Under the pieces are notes generated by a model. The model made no database searches and was not told where the DNA came from. It saw only the letters and a list, made by a program, of their open reading frames with translations. The position numbers and the translations under genes are program-made. Positions 40,674 through 49,512 of a stretch of 64,000 nt of DNA are shown piece after piece (position 1 is the stretch's first letter; each line of letters starts with the position of its first letter). Location: assembly GCA_024397875.1 (NCBI GenBank), contig CP073344.1, positions 1,789,001-1,853,000 on the forward strand, read 5' to 3'. Source of the stretch: Amphritea atlantica. GTDB taxonomy: Bacteria; Pseudomonadota; Gammaproteobacteria; Pseudomonadales; Balneatricaceae.

Positions 40674-41330
40674 TTATTTTGCTTCATCAGCCTTTGCTGC
40701 TGCGGGGGCTGGCGCAGCGGCTTTAGGTGCTGCGGCTTTCTTAGGCGCAGCTGCCTTCTTAGTGGCTGCTTTTGGCGCTGCCGCTTTGGCTGGAGCCGGC
40801 TTGGCAGCCGCTTTAGGTGCAGCCGCTTTAGCAGGGGCTGGTTTAGGCTCAGCTTTAGGTGCTGCCGCTTTAGCAGGAGCAGGCTTCGCCGGGGCTGGTT
40901 TAGCAGCAGCTTTTGGTGCGGCAGCTGGCTTTGGTTTTGTCTCGGCTTTCGCTGCAGGCGCTGCCGAGGTCATGAACTTGCTCAGGTCTTCGAAGTAGTT
41001 CATATCTTTCAGACCAAGACCCGAAAAGCTTTTTTCAATAATTGCGGTCAGCTCAGTTTTCGCATCGTTCAGAGCGGCCATCTCTTCTTCTGCAACATTG
41101 CTCAGCTTTGCTTCAAGAGTCTTAACATACTCTACCTGAAGGTCGATCGCTTCTTTCGGATCTTTGATAGAAGACAGGGCCTGCATCTGCGCCATAGTAG
41201 CGTTAACAAAGTCAGACACATAACCAGACTGCAGTTCGATCAGTTTCTCTGCAGCTTTTTTGTTGATTTCAGCCATATCAACAACTGGCTTCATATTTTC
41301 CTGAACGTCTTTCATCATTTCTTCGTACAT
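40674..41330 (-). CDS. Phasin family protein with Ala/Lys/Pro-rich tail
   Basis: A 218-residue polyhydroxyalkanoate granule-associated protein. Residues 1-120 are helical, amphipathic phasin sequence (TIGR01841-like), with a putative granule-binding helix in MAQMQALSSIKDP. Residues ~121-218 consist of repeats of PAKAAAPKAA-type units rich in Ala, Lys and Pro, like the histone-H1-like tail of Pseudomonas PhaF, which binds DNA. No Cys or Trp anywhere. It is driven by a consensus sigma-70 promoter and shares a terminator with ubiF. Granule segregation by DNA binding is inference. Confidence 0.83.
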   Translation of the reverse strand: MYEEMMKDVQENMKPVVDMAEINKKAAEKLIELQSGYVSDFVNATMAQMQALSSIKDPKEAIDLQVEYVKTLEAKLSNVAEEEMAALNDAKTELTAIIEKSFSGLGLKDMNYFEDLSKFMTSAAPAAKAETKPKPAAAPKAAAKPAPAKPAPAKAAAPKAEPKPAPAKAAAPKAAAKPAPAKAAAPKAATKKAAAPKKAAAPKAAAPAPAAAKADEAK

Positions 41331-41693
41331 GTTTTTTCACCTGTGATCGCAAGAGTTTCAATCTTTGTGCGTTGCAGCAATTTTACTCACTATATTCGGC
41401 GCAAACAATAATGTCAATTATGTTGTTGCACTGCAGCAAGGCGTTATTTTACTAAGAACACAACGGTTTGGCAGAAGTTCCCGAGCCTATTAATCTAAAG
41501 ACCATGTATGAAATAAACATGACATCAGATAAAAAAAACGTCTCCGGGAGATTCCTCTGGATTACTTTAGCTCAGTTATCCGATGGCGTGTCACTAATCC
41601 GTGATTTCTTTGATCTGAACGGGTCAAAAGAGGTTGATTTAGTTACAATGACCGTAATATCTACAATTGAGATCACAGACATTGGATAACGCT
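41331..41693. other. Gene-free divergent region between phasin and M16C peptidase
   Basis: 363 bases. Holds the phasin promoter on the left and the peptidase promoter on the right. A plus-strand open frame of 73 codons from a TTG at 41468 overlaps the peptidase start, has no ribosome site and no recognised similarity, so it is not called. Confidence 0.6.
41389..41417 (-). promoter_or_regulatory. Sigma-70 promoter of the phasin gene
   Basis: On the minus strand TTGACA (41417-41412) and TATAGT (41394-41389) are separated by exactly 17 bases, 59 bases upstream of the phasin ATG. This is the closest match to a consensus promoter in the window. Confidence 0.8.
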
Positions 41694-44600
41694 ATGACCT
41701 GTCAGCCGGCTTTTCAACTTAAGCGCACCGAAACAATCGAATCACTGGGAATCGATGTTCAGGAATATGTGCATACCATTACCGGTGCGCTTCATTACCA
41801 TATTGCTGCCGATAACCAGGAAAATGTATTTCTGGTTGCGTTTCGTACTGTGCCGGAAGATAACTGCGGTGTTGCTCATATACTCGAGCATACTGCGCTG
41901 TGTGGCAGTTCCCGATATCCGGTTCGGGATCCATTCTTCATGATGAGCCGGCGTTCCCTGAACACTTTTATGAATGCATTCACCAGCAGTGACTGGACCG
42001 CGTACCCGTTTGCCAGCCAGAACCGCAAAGATTATTTTAATCTGCTGGATGTCTATCTTGATGCGGCGTTTTTCTCGCGTCTGGACCCGCTGGACTTTGC
42101 TCAGGAGGGTCATCGGGTTGAGTTCAGTGAGTCTGGTAATGCGGACAGCTCCCTGGTGTATAAAGGCGTGGTTTACAACGAGATGAAAGGGGCCATGAGT
42201 TCCCCGGTATCATATCTGTGGCAGACCCTGACCCGCTACCTGTTTCCATCCACGACCTATCACTACAACTCCGGTGGTGATCCCGAAGCGATCCCCGACC
42301 TCAGTTATGAGCAGTTGCTGCATTTTTATAAGACCCACTATCATCCATCCAATGCAGTGTTTATGACCTTTGGTGATATTCCGGTTGAAGAATTACAGCA
42401 GCGCTTTGAAACACAGGCACTCTCCAGCTTTGAAAAGCTCAGTGAAGAGATCACCGTCGATGATGAAAAACGGTACTTTTCTCCGGTCAGAATAGAGGAG
42501 GCCTATGCTCTGGATGATGAGGATATAAGCGGTAAGACGCATCATGTGCTGGCCTGGTTGTTGGGTCCCAGTATCGATCTTGAACAGCAGCTTAAAGCTC
42601 ACCTGTTGTCCCGGGTTCTGCTCGACAATAGTTCATCTCCGTTACGTTATGCGCTTGAATCGACTGATCTGGGTATGTCGCCTTCACCACTCTGCGGCCT
42701 GGAAGACTCGAATCGCGAGATGGGCTTTATGTGCGGTATCGAAGGCAGTGAACCTGAGAAAGCGGCGGAGTTTGAGCAACTGGTGCTGGATACACTGACA
42801 GCGGTTGCTGAGAATGGCGTGCCTCAGGAGCACCTTGAAGCCGCATTGCATCAGCTTGAACTGAGCCAGCGGGAGATCAGCGGTGACGGATATCCTTACG
42901 GGATGAGCCTGATTCTGGCATCACTGTCGTCAGCGATTCATCGTGGCGATCCGATTGCCTTGCTTAACCTTGATCCGGTGCTGGCAAAGTTGCATGAAGA
43001 GATTACCCACCCGGACTTTATTCCGTCAATGGTACGCGAACTGCTGGCTAATCCACATCGGGTAAGGTTGACGTTAAGGCCTGATTCACAACTGGCTAAA
43101 AAACGTGATGCGGCTGAAACAGCAAAACTGGAAAAGATTCGCCAATCCCTTGATGAAGAACAGAAGCAGACCATTATCGAACAGGCGAAGGCGCTGGAGG
43201 CACGGCAAAATCAGATCGACGATGAATCACTACTGCCAAAAGTGACTATCGCCGATGTACCTGGAAAGATGCATATTCCGCACGGAACCGAAGAGTCTCT
43301 GCAAGGGTTTACCTATAACTTTTACCCTCAGGGTACCAACGGACTGGTCTACGAACAGGTCATTATCGATCTGCCCGCCCTCAGTGAAGCAGAGCTGCAA
43401 CTGATTCCCCTGTACAGTAACTGTCTGACAGAGCTTGGCTGTGACGGTAAAAGCTATCAGGATACTCAGGCATGGCAGTCGCAGGTCTGCGGCAGTATCA
43501 GTGCCTACTCGTCGGTGCGTGGCAGCATTGAGGATGAACAGAAGGTCAGTGGTTATATGACACTCTCTGCCAAGGCCCTGCTGAGCAAACAGGCAGACAT
43601 GACCGAGCTGGTTTATAAAACCCTGACCAGTGTTCGTTTTGATGAGCTGAGCCGGATACGTGAGCTGGTTTCCCAGCAACGTACCCGTAAAGAGCAGAGC
43701 GTTACAGGGCAGGGGCACAGTCTTGCCATCATGGCGGCGGTCAGTCAGTTGTCACCCGGCGGACTGTTGTCCCATAACCTGCGGGGACTGCAGAGTATTC
43801 GTGCGGTAAAAGCACTGGATGAAAGTATCCGTGACGAGAATAACCTGAAACAACTGGCCGAATCCCTGCAAGCGCTCCATCAAAAGCTGTTAAATGCTCC
43901 CCGGCGCTTCCTGATTGTCACGGAGGCTGAACATCAGCAGCAGGTCGCTGAAACCCTGGCGGCACAATGGCAGATGGCAGAAACGGATGGTGACTTTACG
44001 CCGTTTGAGCTACCTGCAACCCGTAACAGTGTAACGCAGGCCTGGACAACCAGTACGCAGGTGAATTTCTGTGCTAAAGCTTATCCGACAGTGCCGGTTG
44101 AGCATGCAGATGCAGCGCCACTGACCGTGCTGGGTGATTTTTTGCGTAACGGCTTCCTGCACCGAACTGTACGGGAAAAGGGCGGGGCTTACGGCGGTGG
44201 CGCAGGTCAGGATTCCGCTGATGCAGTGTTCCGTTTCTTCTCATATCGCGACCCCCGGTTGAGCGAAACCCTGGCTGACTTTGATGCCTCGCTGAGCTGG
44301 TTGCAGGAGAGTGAGCTGGAAGCGCAAAAGCTGGAAGAAGCGATTCTGGGAGTCGTTAGCAGTATCGATAAGCCCGGGTCACCCGCAGGTGAAGCCAAGC
44401 AGGCATATCACAGCGCACTGTTTGGTCGCACGCCTGAGCAGCGGGAAAACTTCCGTCAGCGTATTCTCAAGGTTACGCTGGATGATCTGAAGCGGGTAGC
44501 GGCCACCTATCTGACACCGGAACGGGCAAGTGTTGCTGTGGTGACCAGCCCGACAGCGGCTGCCAAACTGGGTGAGCAGTTCGACATTATTGCCCTCTAA
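41694..44600 (+). CDS. M16C-family zinc metallopeptidase (PreP-like)
   Basis: A 968-residue insulinase-superfamily peptidase of the M16C (presequence protease) group. The inverted zinc motif HxxEH is at His62-Glu65-His66 (HILEHTALCG), followed by the family's PVRDPFFMM, LNTFMNAFTSSDWTAYPFAS and YKGVVYNEMKGAMSSP segments; the additional Glu ligand is expected in the last. The second half repeats the fold without catalytic residues, as in PreP. No signal peptide: probably cytosolic, degrading peptides. Start ATG 41694 chosen over an upstream TTG at 41667. An imperfect hairpin with a short T tail follows at 44635-44666. Confidence 0.9.
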   Translation: MTCQPAFQLKRTETIESLGIDVQEYVHTITGALHYHIAADNQENVFLVAFRTVPEDNCGVAHILEHTALCGSSRYPVRDPFFMMSRRSLNTFMNAFTSSDWTAYPFASQNRKDYFNLLDVYLDAAFFSRLDPLDFAQEGHRVEFSESGNADSSLVYKGVVYNEMKGAMSSPVSYLWQTLTRYLFPSTTYHYNSGGDPEAIPDLSYEQLLHFYKTHYHPSNAVFMTFGDIPVEELQQRFETQALSSFEKLSEEITVDDEKRYFSPVRIEEAYALDDEDISGKTHHVLAWLLGPSIDLEQQLKAHLLSRVLLDNSSSPLRYALESTDLGMSPSPLCGLEDSNREMGFMCGIEGSEPEKAAEFEQLVLDTLTAVAENGVPQEHLEAALHQLELSQREISGDGYPYGMSLILASLSSAIHRGDPIALLNLDPVLAKLHEEITHPDFIPSMVRELLANPHRVRLTLRPDSQLAKKRDAAETAKLEKIRQSLDEEQKQTIIEQAKALEARQNQIDDESLLPKVTIADVPGKMHIPHGTEESLQGFTYNFYPQGTNGLVYEQVIIDLPALSEAELQLIPLYSNCLTELGCDGKSYQDTQAWQSQVCGSISAYSSVRGSIEDEQKVSGYMTLSAKALLSKQADMTELVYKTLTSVRFDELSRIRELVSQQRTRKEQSVTGQGHSLAIMAAVSQLSPGGLLSHNLRGLQSIRAVKALDESIRDENNLKQLAESLQALHQKLLNAPRRFLIVTEAEHQQQVAETLAAQWQMAETDGDFTPFELPATRNSVTQAWTTSTQVNFCAKAYPTVPVEHADAAPLTVLGDFLRNGFLHRTVREKGGAYGGGAGQDSADAVFRFFSYRDPRLSETLADFDASLSWLQESELEAQKLEEAILGVVSSIDKPGSPAGEAKQAYHSALFGRTPEQRENFRQRILKVTLDDLKRVAATYLTPERASVAVVTSPTAAAKLGEQFDIIAL

Positions 44601-44634
44601 TTTCACCATCCAATATCACTTTTGGAGCCTGTCA

Positions 44635-44666
44635 GGCCTCTCTGTTTGATACAGAGGGGCTTTGTT
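44635..44666 (+). terminator. Possible terminator of the M16C peptidase gene
   Basis: GCCTCTCTGT pairs with ACAGAGGGGC (one G-T wobble) across TTGAT and is followed by a short T-rich run. The next gene starts immediately after, so read-through or attenuation is possible. Confidence 0.5.
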
Positions 44667-44670
44667 ATTT

Positions 44671-45555
44671 ATGAAAACCAATAATTTTCTTATCGGTGCG
44701 GCACTGATACTGGTATCTGAAATGTTTCTGGTGCTATCTGGTATGGTGATCCGGCAGGTCTCTGCCGAGTTGCCTACTGAGATGATCGTGTTCTTTCGTA
44801 ACCTGTTGGGGCTGTTGCTATTTCTGCCCTGGTTACTGCGCAAGGGCACTGCTGTGCTGCACACAACCAAGTTACGTTTTCATCTGATGCGCGCCGCTGT
44901 CGGTGTGACAGCGATGACTTGTCTGTTCTACACCTGGGGCCACCTGCCGCTGGCTCAGGCTGCATTGTTGAAACAGACCGCACCTTTCTTCATGCCCCTG
45001 ATCGCCTTTTGGTGGTTAAAGGAGCGCATAAACCTGCAGGTCAAGCTTGCCATTCTGGTTGGTTTTATCGGTGTCGCCTTCATTATCAATCCCCGCGAAA
45101 CCGCGGTAAATGTCGGTATTCTGATCGCACTGTTTGGCGCCTGCCTCGGGGCGCTTGCAAAGGTAACCGTGCGACGAATGCGTGACACCGAGTCTCCGCA
45201 GCTGATTGTGTTCTATTTTGCATTTTTCGCTGCACTGCTGTCTGCCATACCGGCCTGGTTAAGTGGCGCCGGGCTGAACCTGATACAGTTCGGCTGGCTG
45301 ATTTTGCTGGCGGCCACCTCGACTATTGCACAGCTACTGCTGAGTAAAGCCTATGGTATGGCGCAGGCCGGTCAGCTGGCGCCCTACACCTACGGTTCGG
45401 TGGCAATGGCTGCTGTTCTCGGATGGCTTGTATGGGGTGAAGTGCTCGGACTGAATACGCTGCTGGGTATCCTGCTGGTCAGTTGTGCCGGTATCGTTGC
45501 GATGATCGGTAAGCGGGAAGTACCGGTTAAGCCGGTGACCGATCCTGCGCTTTAG
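44671..45555 (+). CDS. EamA/DMT-family transporter
   Basis: A 294-residue integral membrane permease of the drug/metabolite transporter superfamily. Ten hydrophobic segments fit the two-EamA-repeat layout; FFRNLLGLLLFLPWLL, LPLAQAALLKQTAPFFMPLIAFWWLKERI and the second-half AYGMAQAGQLAPYTYGSVAMAAVLGWLVWGE correspond to the repeated EamA motif. ATG 44671 is used; an earlier in-frame TTG (44662) is too near the G-rich tract to be translated well. Substrate unknown. Convergent with the nucleotidase gene, 3 bases apart. Confidence 0.87.
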   Translation: MKTNNFLIGAALILVSEMFLVLSGMVIRQVSAELPTEMIVFFRNLLGLLLFLPWLLRKGTAVLHTTKLRFHLMRAAVGVTAMTCLFYTWGHLPLAQAALLKQTAPFFMPLIAFWWLKERINLQVKLAILVGFIGVAFIINPRETAVNVGILIALFGACLGALAKVTVRRMRDTESPQLIVFYFAFFAALLSAIPAWLSGAGLNLIQFGWLILLAATSTIAQLLLSKAYGMAQAGQLAPYTYGSVAMAAVLGWLVWGEVLGLNTLLGILLVSCAGIVAMIGKREVPVKPVTDPAL

Positions 45556-45558
45556 CGG

Positions 45559-46506
45559 TTAATCTTCCTCTGCTTCATTCCGTGAGGCGTGAGGCAGTGT
45601 CTGGATCAGCGAATCACTTCGATAGGGAACCTGACTGCTGGGCACCTGTTTGGAGGCGGATAGCAGATGTGCAGGCTGATCATCAAAAAAGATATGTGGG
45701 CGTAGCGCACTCAGCACCGGCTCTTTACTCATCCCCCCAAGGAAGAATGCCTGATCGACATTGACTCCCCACTGTCGCAAAGTCTTAATCACCCGTAAGT
45801 GTGCCGGGCCATTTCGGGCAGTCACTATGGACAGCCTCAAAGGGGAACGATCCGCCCCCAGTTTACTGTTGAGTCTGGACAGCACTCTGACCAGCTTGGC
45901 AAAGGGGCCATCAGGCAATAGCACATCCTCATTGTCTGATTCATTTTGCTGAAACCGCTCCAGCCCTTCGGTTTTATAGATATATTCCGACTCATCAGAA
46001 AACAGCACAGCATCTGCATCAAAGGCGATCCGGATGGTGTCATGATCCGGCTGAAAACGCTCGGGCGGATCGTAGATCAGCGCCGCAGCACAATCATGGG
46101 TATCAATCGCAACCTGAGCATCATCAGAGTGGCGGGTCAACAACAGATCGACACTGTACGCCTGTAGAAAAGGGGCCAGTGATTCACCTCCGGTAAAGGC
46201 AGAGCGAGTAATATCAAGACCGTAGTGCTGAATCGACTTGAGCACTCTTAAGCCAGTATCCGGGCTGTTTTTCGACATCACCACCACTTCGACGAGACGT
46301 TCATCGGAGAGAGTATTCAGACTAAGCAGGGCTTCTACCAAATGAAAAGCGGTACCTTTATCCAGAATTTTGTTTTCCTGCTCAAACTGGTATCGGCGAT
46401 AAGCTGCAACATCCTGTTGCTGGTAGATACGGTTCTCATGCTCCAGGTTAAACAACGCCCGGCTGGAAATACCCACTACCAGAACCTCATCAAAGGCAAA
46501 TGTCAT
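45559..46506 (-). CDS. Cytosolic 5'-nucleotidase (cN-I type)
   Basis: A 315-residue HAD-like hydrolase of the 5'-nucleotidase family (PF06189, related to mammalian NT5C1), releasing nucleosides from AMP-like monophosphates. Recognised by the N-terminal VGISSRALFNLEHENRIY, an IAFDADAVLFSDESE aspartate motif near 173-187 where the nucleophile lies, VTARNGPAHLRVIKTLR near 227-243, and FFLGGMSKEPVLSALRPHIFFDDQ near 252-275. No signal peptide. Convergent with EamA permease, no operon partner. Confidence 0.87.
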   Translation of the reverse strand: MTFAFDEVLVVGISSRALFNLEHENRIYQQQDVAAYRRYQFEQENKILDKGTAFHLVEALLSLNTLSDERLVEVVVMSKNSPDTGLRVLKSIQHYGLDITRSAFTGGESLAPFLQAYSVDLLLTRHSDDAQVAIDTHDCAAALIYDPPERFQPDHDTIRIAFDADAVLFSDESEYIYKTEGLERFQQNESDNEDVLLPDGPFAKLVRVLSRLNSKLGADRSPLRLSIVTARNGPAHLRVIKTLRQWGVNVDQAFFLGGMSKEPVLSALRPHIFFDDQPAHLLSASKQVPSSQVPYRSDSLIQTLPHASRNEAEED

Positions 46507-46659
46507 TATGCTGTCCGCTTATTATGATTAATTCATCCATTCTGCTAGTTAAGCATACAACTGACTGTGAATCATCTGCGAGCACTGTTCAAAAAACACA
46601 CAGCTTTAGGTATGATCACCGTTCTTTCAATCTATTTATAATTCTGCGGTAACCCTACA

Positions 46660-47358
46660 TTGACAGTTTCCCGTTCATTAATTCGCAAGTGGCCAATCCG
46701 GGTGCTGCTGGCACTACTCTTGTTTCCTGTACTGTTAGTACTGGCGATACGTTTTATCGACCCTGCAGTATGGATGTGGCAGATACAGCGGAGTCTTAAT
46801 CCGCCGCAGGGTTACCCGGAAAATAGCCAGCAGATATGGGTACCCCTGGAGCAGATCTCTCCGGCTATGCAACTGGCGGTTATCGCCTCTGAAGATCAGA
46901 AGTTTCCGTTACACTGGGGGCTGGATCTGGAATCGATATCGGATGCGCTCAGTGACAATGAGAACGGTGGCCGGGTCAGAGGCGCAAGCACACTCACTCA
47001 GCAGACCGCTAAAAACCTGTTTCTCTGGCCGGCAAAGAGCTACCTTCGCAAAGGGCTTGAAGCCGGGCTGACGGTGTTGATGGAGACTTTGTGGAATAAG
47101 CCGCGCATTCTTGAGGTTTACCTTAATATTGTTGAGTTTGGCCCTGGAATCTATGGGGTAGAGGCCGCCAGTCAGGCCTATTTCCATAAATCTGCGCATC
47201 ATCTTTCGGCCACCGAAGCGGCCCGCTTAGCCGCCGTATTGCCCAACCCCTATCGGATGAGTGCCGCACGCCCCAGTCATTATGTCTGGCAACGCACCCA
47301 CTGGATCACCAATCAGATGCGCATGCTGGGCCCCAGTCACTGGAATCCCGTGCTTTAA
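46660..47358 (+). CDS. mtgA: Monofunctional biosynthetic peptidoglycan transglycosylase
   Basis: A 232-residue GT51 glycosyltransferase polymerising lipid II into glycan strands at the inner membrane. One N-terminal membrane segment (about residues 13-30), catalytic Glu in [14 protein letters not shown] near 73-86, [16 protein letters not shown] near 111-126 and the [24 protein letters not shown] region near 151-174. No penicillin-binding transpeptidase domain. The only plausible start is TTG at 46660 with a poor ribosome site; no in-frame ATG precedes the membrane anchor. Confidence 0.93.
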   Translation: MTVSRSLIRKWPIRVLLALLLFPVLLVLAIRFIDPAVWMWQIQRSLNPPQGYPENSQQIWVPLEQISPAMQLAVIASEDQKFPLHWGLDLESISDALSDNENGGRVRGASTLTQQTAKNLFLWPAKSYLRKGLEAGLTVLMETLWNKPRILEVYLNIVEFGPGIYGVEAASQAYFHKSAHHLSATEAARLAAVLPNPYRMSAARPSHYVWQRTHWITNQMRMLGPSHWNPVL

Positions 47359-47499
47359 ATAAACGGTTTTCCCAGTGTGACACCGGGCAGATGAAAGCCG
47401 CTTGATCAGTGGCGGCTACTGATAGAAAATAACACTGTACAACAACCGATTATCAGGAAGTTTTTCCTTCCTGCCACCCTCAACCTAAGGATCTACCCT

Positions 47500-47730
47500 A
47501 TGGAAATGGATTTCTTCAGTGCCTCACTGATCAATCTTCTATTGAATCTCAGTTACACCATTATCGCTCTGATGGTGGGGGTGTACGCTCTGTTATGGAT
47601 CGATAAGCGATTACTTAAAAATATCGATATTGAGGAGGAGATGAAGAAGGGCAATCTCGCGGTTTCAATTTTTGCCTCTACGGTACTTATTTTTGTCGCT
47701 ATCATTGTCGCCTCAGGTCTGAAAGGGTAG
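47500..47730 (+). CDS. DUF350 family membrane protein
   Basis: A 76-residue inner-membrane protein of the DUF350 type (about half of E. coli YjfL). Two hydrophobic helices (about 10-33 and 53-73) flank a charged, amphipathic linker IDKRLLKNIDIEEEMKKGNLAVSIF. The linker motif is the family signature. The gene is followed 6 bases later by the transglutaminase-like gene, so the two form an operon. Function unknown; relatives occur with secreted or membrane enzymes. Confidence 0.8.
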   Translation: MEMDFFSASLINLLLNLSYTIIALMVGVYALLWIDKRLLKNIDIEEEMKKGNLAVSIFASTVLIFVAIIVASGLKG

Positions 47731-47736
47731 CCGGAA

Positions 47737-48549
47737 ATGCTGCAACGGCTGGGGCAGGGCGCGCTGTTTATTCTCATTGTTATACTGGCTTCGGTGCTTA
47801 AGAATCATGAAAATTCTCAGGAACTAGCGATTAGTGAGGCGATCCAACACCTGCCTGTGCCGTCTGATCCTGATGCCTCACCGGGGCTCTTGCGCAGTGG
47901 AACGCTGCAGTTAATAGCCCCGGGTATCACCCTGACTCAGACGGATATCGATAAAATTCTCAATAAACGCCGGGAAAAACAGAGCGTCTATATTTTCGGT
48001 CAGGGCGATACGGGAGGATCTATCATGATCGCTCCGGGTGTCGACCGGCACTATCATCTGGTGAATAGCTATTTCGATGGTTATCTGCCGTTCCAGGTAG
48101 CGAACCCGGTACTGGCACTCTACACGGTTGCCCGGCGCAAAAGGTATCAGTATGACCATATAACCTATCCCGGACGTTCTGAAGTGTGGCAAAGCAGTCA
48201 GCAGGCGTTTTACTCAGCTGTAGGGGATTGTGAGGATCACGCTATCCTGCTGGCCGACTGGCTTATCGGACTGGGCTACGATGCCCGGGTTGCTGTGGGC
48301 GACTATGATGGTGCAGGGCATGCCTGGGTAGTGCTGTTTGCAGAGGGGCAGGAGTACCTGCTTGAGGCAACCCGAAAGCGCGGAGTCAATCGCCTTAAAG
48401 CCTTTCCTCTGGCCAGCTTGCAGCCAAAATACCATCCCACCTATATGTTTAATAATACCGCTTTCTGGCAAAACCGGGGCTCCCGGTTTACCACAGATTA
48501 CGCATCAGTTGACTGGGTTAAGGAAAGCGATTATTCAGCTGATAGATAG
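47737..48549 (+). CDS. Exported transglutaminase-like protein
   Basis: A 270-residue protein with an N-terminal membrane anchor or uncleaved signal (residues 5-22) and a transglutaminase-like cysteine-protease fold. Catalytic residues are readable: Cys165 in GDCEDHA, His195 in GHAWVVL, and an acidic residue at Glu210 in YLLEATRK. The N-terminal 100 residues lack known motifs, and contain YIFGQGDTGGSIMIAPG. It may act on peptides or proteins in the periplasm; no substrate is known. Its start lies 6 bases after the DUF350 stop and a 7-bp microsatellite follows 59 bases downstream. Confidence 0.82.
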   Translation: MLQRLGQGALFILIVILASVLKNHENSQELAISEAIQHLPVPSDPDASPGLLRSGTLQLIAPGITLTQTDIDKILNKRREKQSVYIFGQGDTGGSIMIAPGVDRHYHLVNSYFDGYLPFQVANPVLALYTVARRKRYQYDHITYPGRSEVWQSSQQAFYSAVGDCEDHAILLADWLIGLGYDARVAVGDYDGAGHAWVVLFAEGQEYLLEATRKRGVNRLKAFPLASLQPKYHPTYMFNNTAFWQNRGSRFTTDYASVDWVKESDYSADR

Positions 48550-48983
48550 AGACCGGAATGGGCAAGAAACCTGCCCTAATTCAAACTGAATATCAGATAC
48601 TGAAGGCATCACCTATCACCTATCACCTATCACCTATCACCTATCACCTATCACCTATCAATAGACCGACTTTTCATTCCGATTCGAAGAGAGAACAACT
48701 TGTTTGAACGGCCATTTCTCTCAGGGGCAAATCCATCAGGAGTTTGGCGCGGATATAGCCCTTATAAATGGGAAATATATCAGAAGCTGTCTGATATATT
48801 TGGTGTTTTTTAACTGCACGTCTTATGAAACAACCCAAGACATTCCTGTCATGGGATTGTGGTGCGCCGATGATCAAAAATCATTGCTTTAGCGATCAAT
48901 ACCTACTTTTTACCGAGTTCTATAGTAAAACTGCATAGAAAGGAATGAGAGGGGGATGGATAACAATTAAAGAGGTGGTGAAA
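48550..48983. other. Intergenic region with microsatellite and no supported gene
   Basis: 434 bases between the transglutaminase-like gene and the orphan protein. Contains the heptamer repeat and two overlapping weak frames on opposite strands (48704-48892 and 48674-48877) with no recognised similarity or ribosome site. Confidence 0.55.
48608..48660 (+). repeat. Heptanucleotide tandem repeat
   Basis: The unit ATCACCT is repeated 7 times exactly plus four bases of an eighth (53 bases, no mismatch). It lies 58 bases after the transglutaminase-like gene, outside any supported coding frame. Confidence 0.97.
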
Positions 48984-49322
48984 ATGTTCAATCAAAATCA
49001 CGTACCAAAATTGGCCGAAGAGAACCAAAGGTTTAGCGGAACGGGTGGAGTAAGCGAAGGTAATAGACATTCTCATTTCATGCCCGCATTTAAGGATGAA
49101 AACACCGGCCAGATAGAAATATCTCGTTTCCAAAATGGCCAAATTGCGCCTTGCCATATTCTGGATGGATTACCTGACAACTGGATTCTACAACGAGACC
49201 CGGAAGGGCGAGTCGTTAAGATTAAAAATACAGTAATTTCTGGTTTTGTTCAGTTGGGTCGTTTCTTTACCAGACAAGAAGCTGCCGACTTTGTAACTCA
49301 ATCACTCACTGAACACGCTTAA
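48984..49322 (+). CDS. Conserved-looking hypothetical protein
   Basis: A 112-residue protein starting at ATG 48984 with AGAGG eight bases upstream. It is rich in polar residues and has no signal peptide, transmembrane helix or cysteine cluster (one Cys). A middle segment SRFQNGQIAPCHILDGLPDN followed by WILQRDPEGRVVKIKNTVISGFVQ looks like beta-rich sequence, and the end FTRQEAADFVTQSL is helical. I do not recognise the family. It is not co-oriented tightly with neighbours (190 bases to the AraC regulator). Confidence 0.6.
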   Translation: MFNQNHVPKLAEENQRFSGTGGVSEGNRHSHFMPAFKDENTGQIEISRFQNGQIAPCHILDGLPDNWILQRDPEGRVVKIKNTVISGFVQLGRFFTRQEAADFVTQSLTEHA

Positions 49323-49512
49323 TATTTTTAACTCATGGTGAATACTTGATGAGTCCGGGTAGCTATTCGGTAGCCAATCAAAGGTCGTTGCCGCTGAGTT
49401 TATAAAAGCTTAGGAAGCATTATCCTGAATGAAAGTCATTTGAAATAGATCTCCTGAAAGCCAATACTAAAAAGGAATAAGCGTCATATAGAGAAGACAG
49501 TGGGGCTTTGAA

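Noticed and set aside
41468..41689. 73-codon plus-strand frame before the M16C peptidase
   Set aside because: Starts at TTG without ribosome site, overlaps the peptidase start and lacks any recognisable motif.
48608..48660. Heptamer array as a CRISPR locus
   Set aside because: Unit is 7 bases with no spacers; CRISPR repeats are 21-47 bases separated by unique spacers.
48674..48892. Two overlapping short frames on opposite strands (about 62-67 codons)
   Set aside because: They overlap each other, start at weak codons without ribosome sites and show no recognised similarity.
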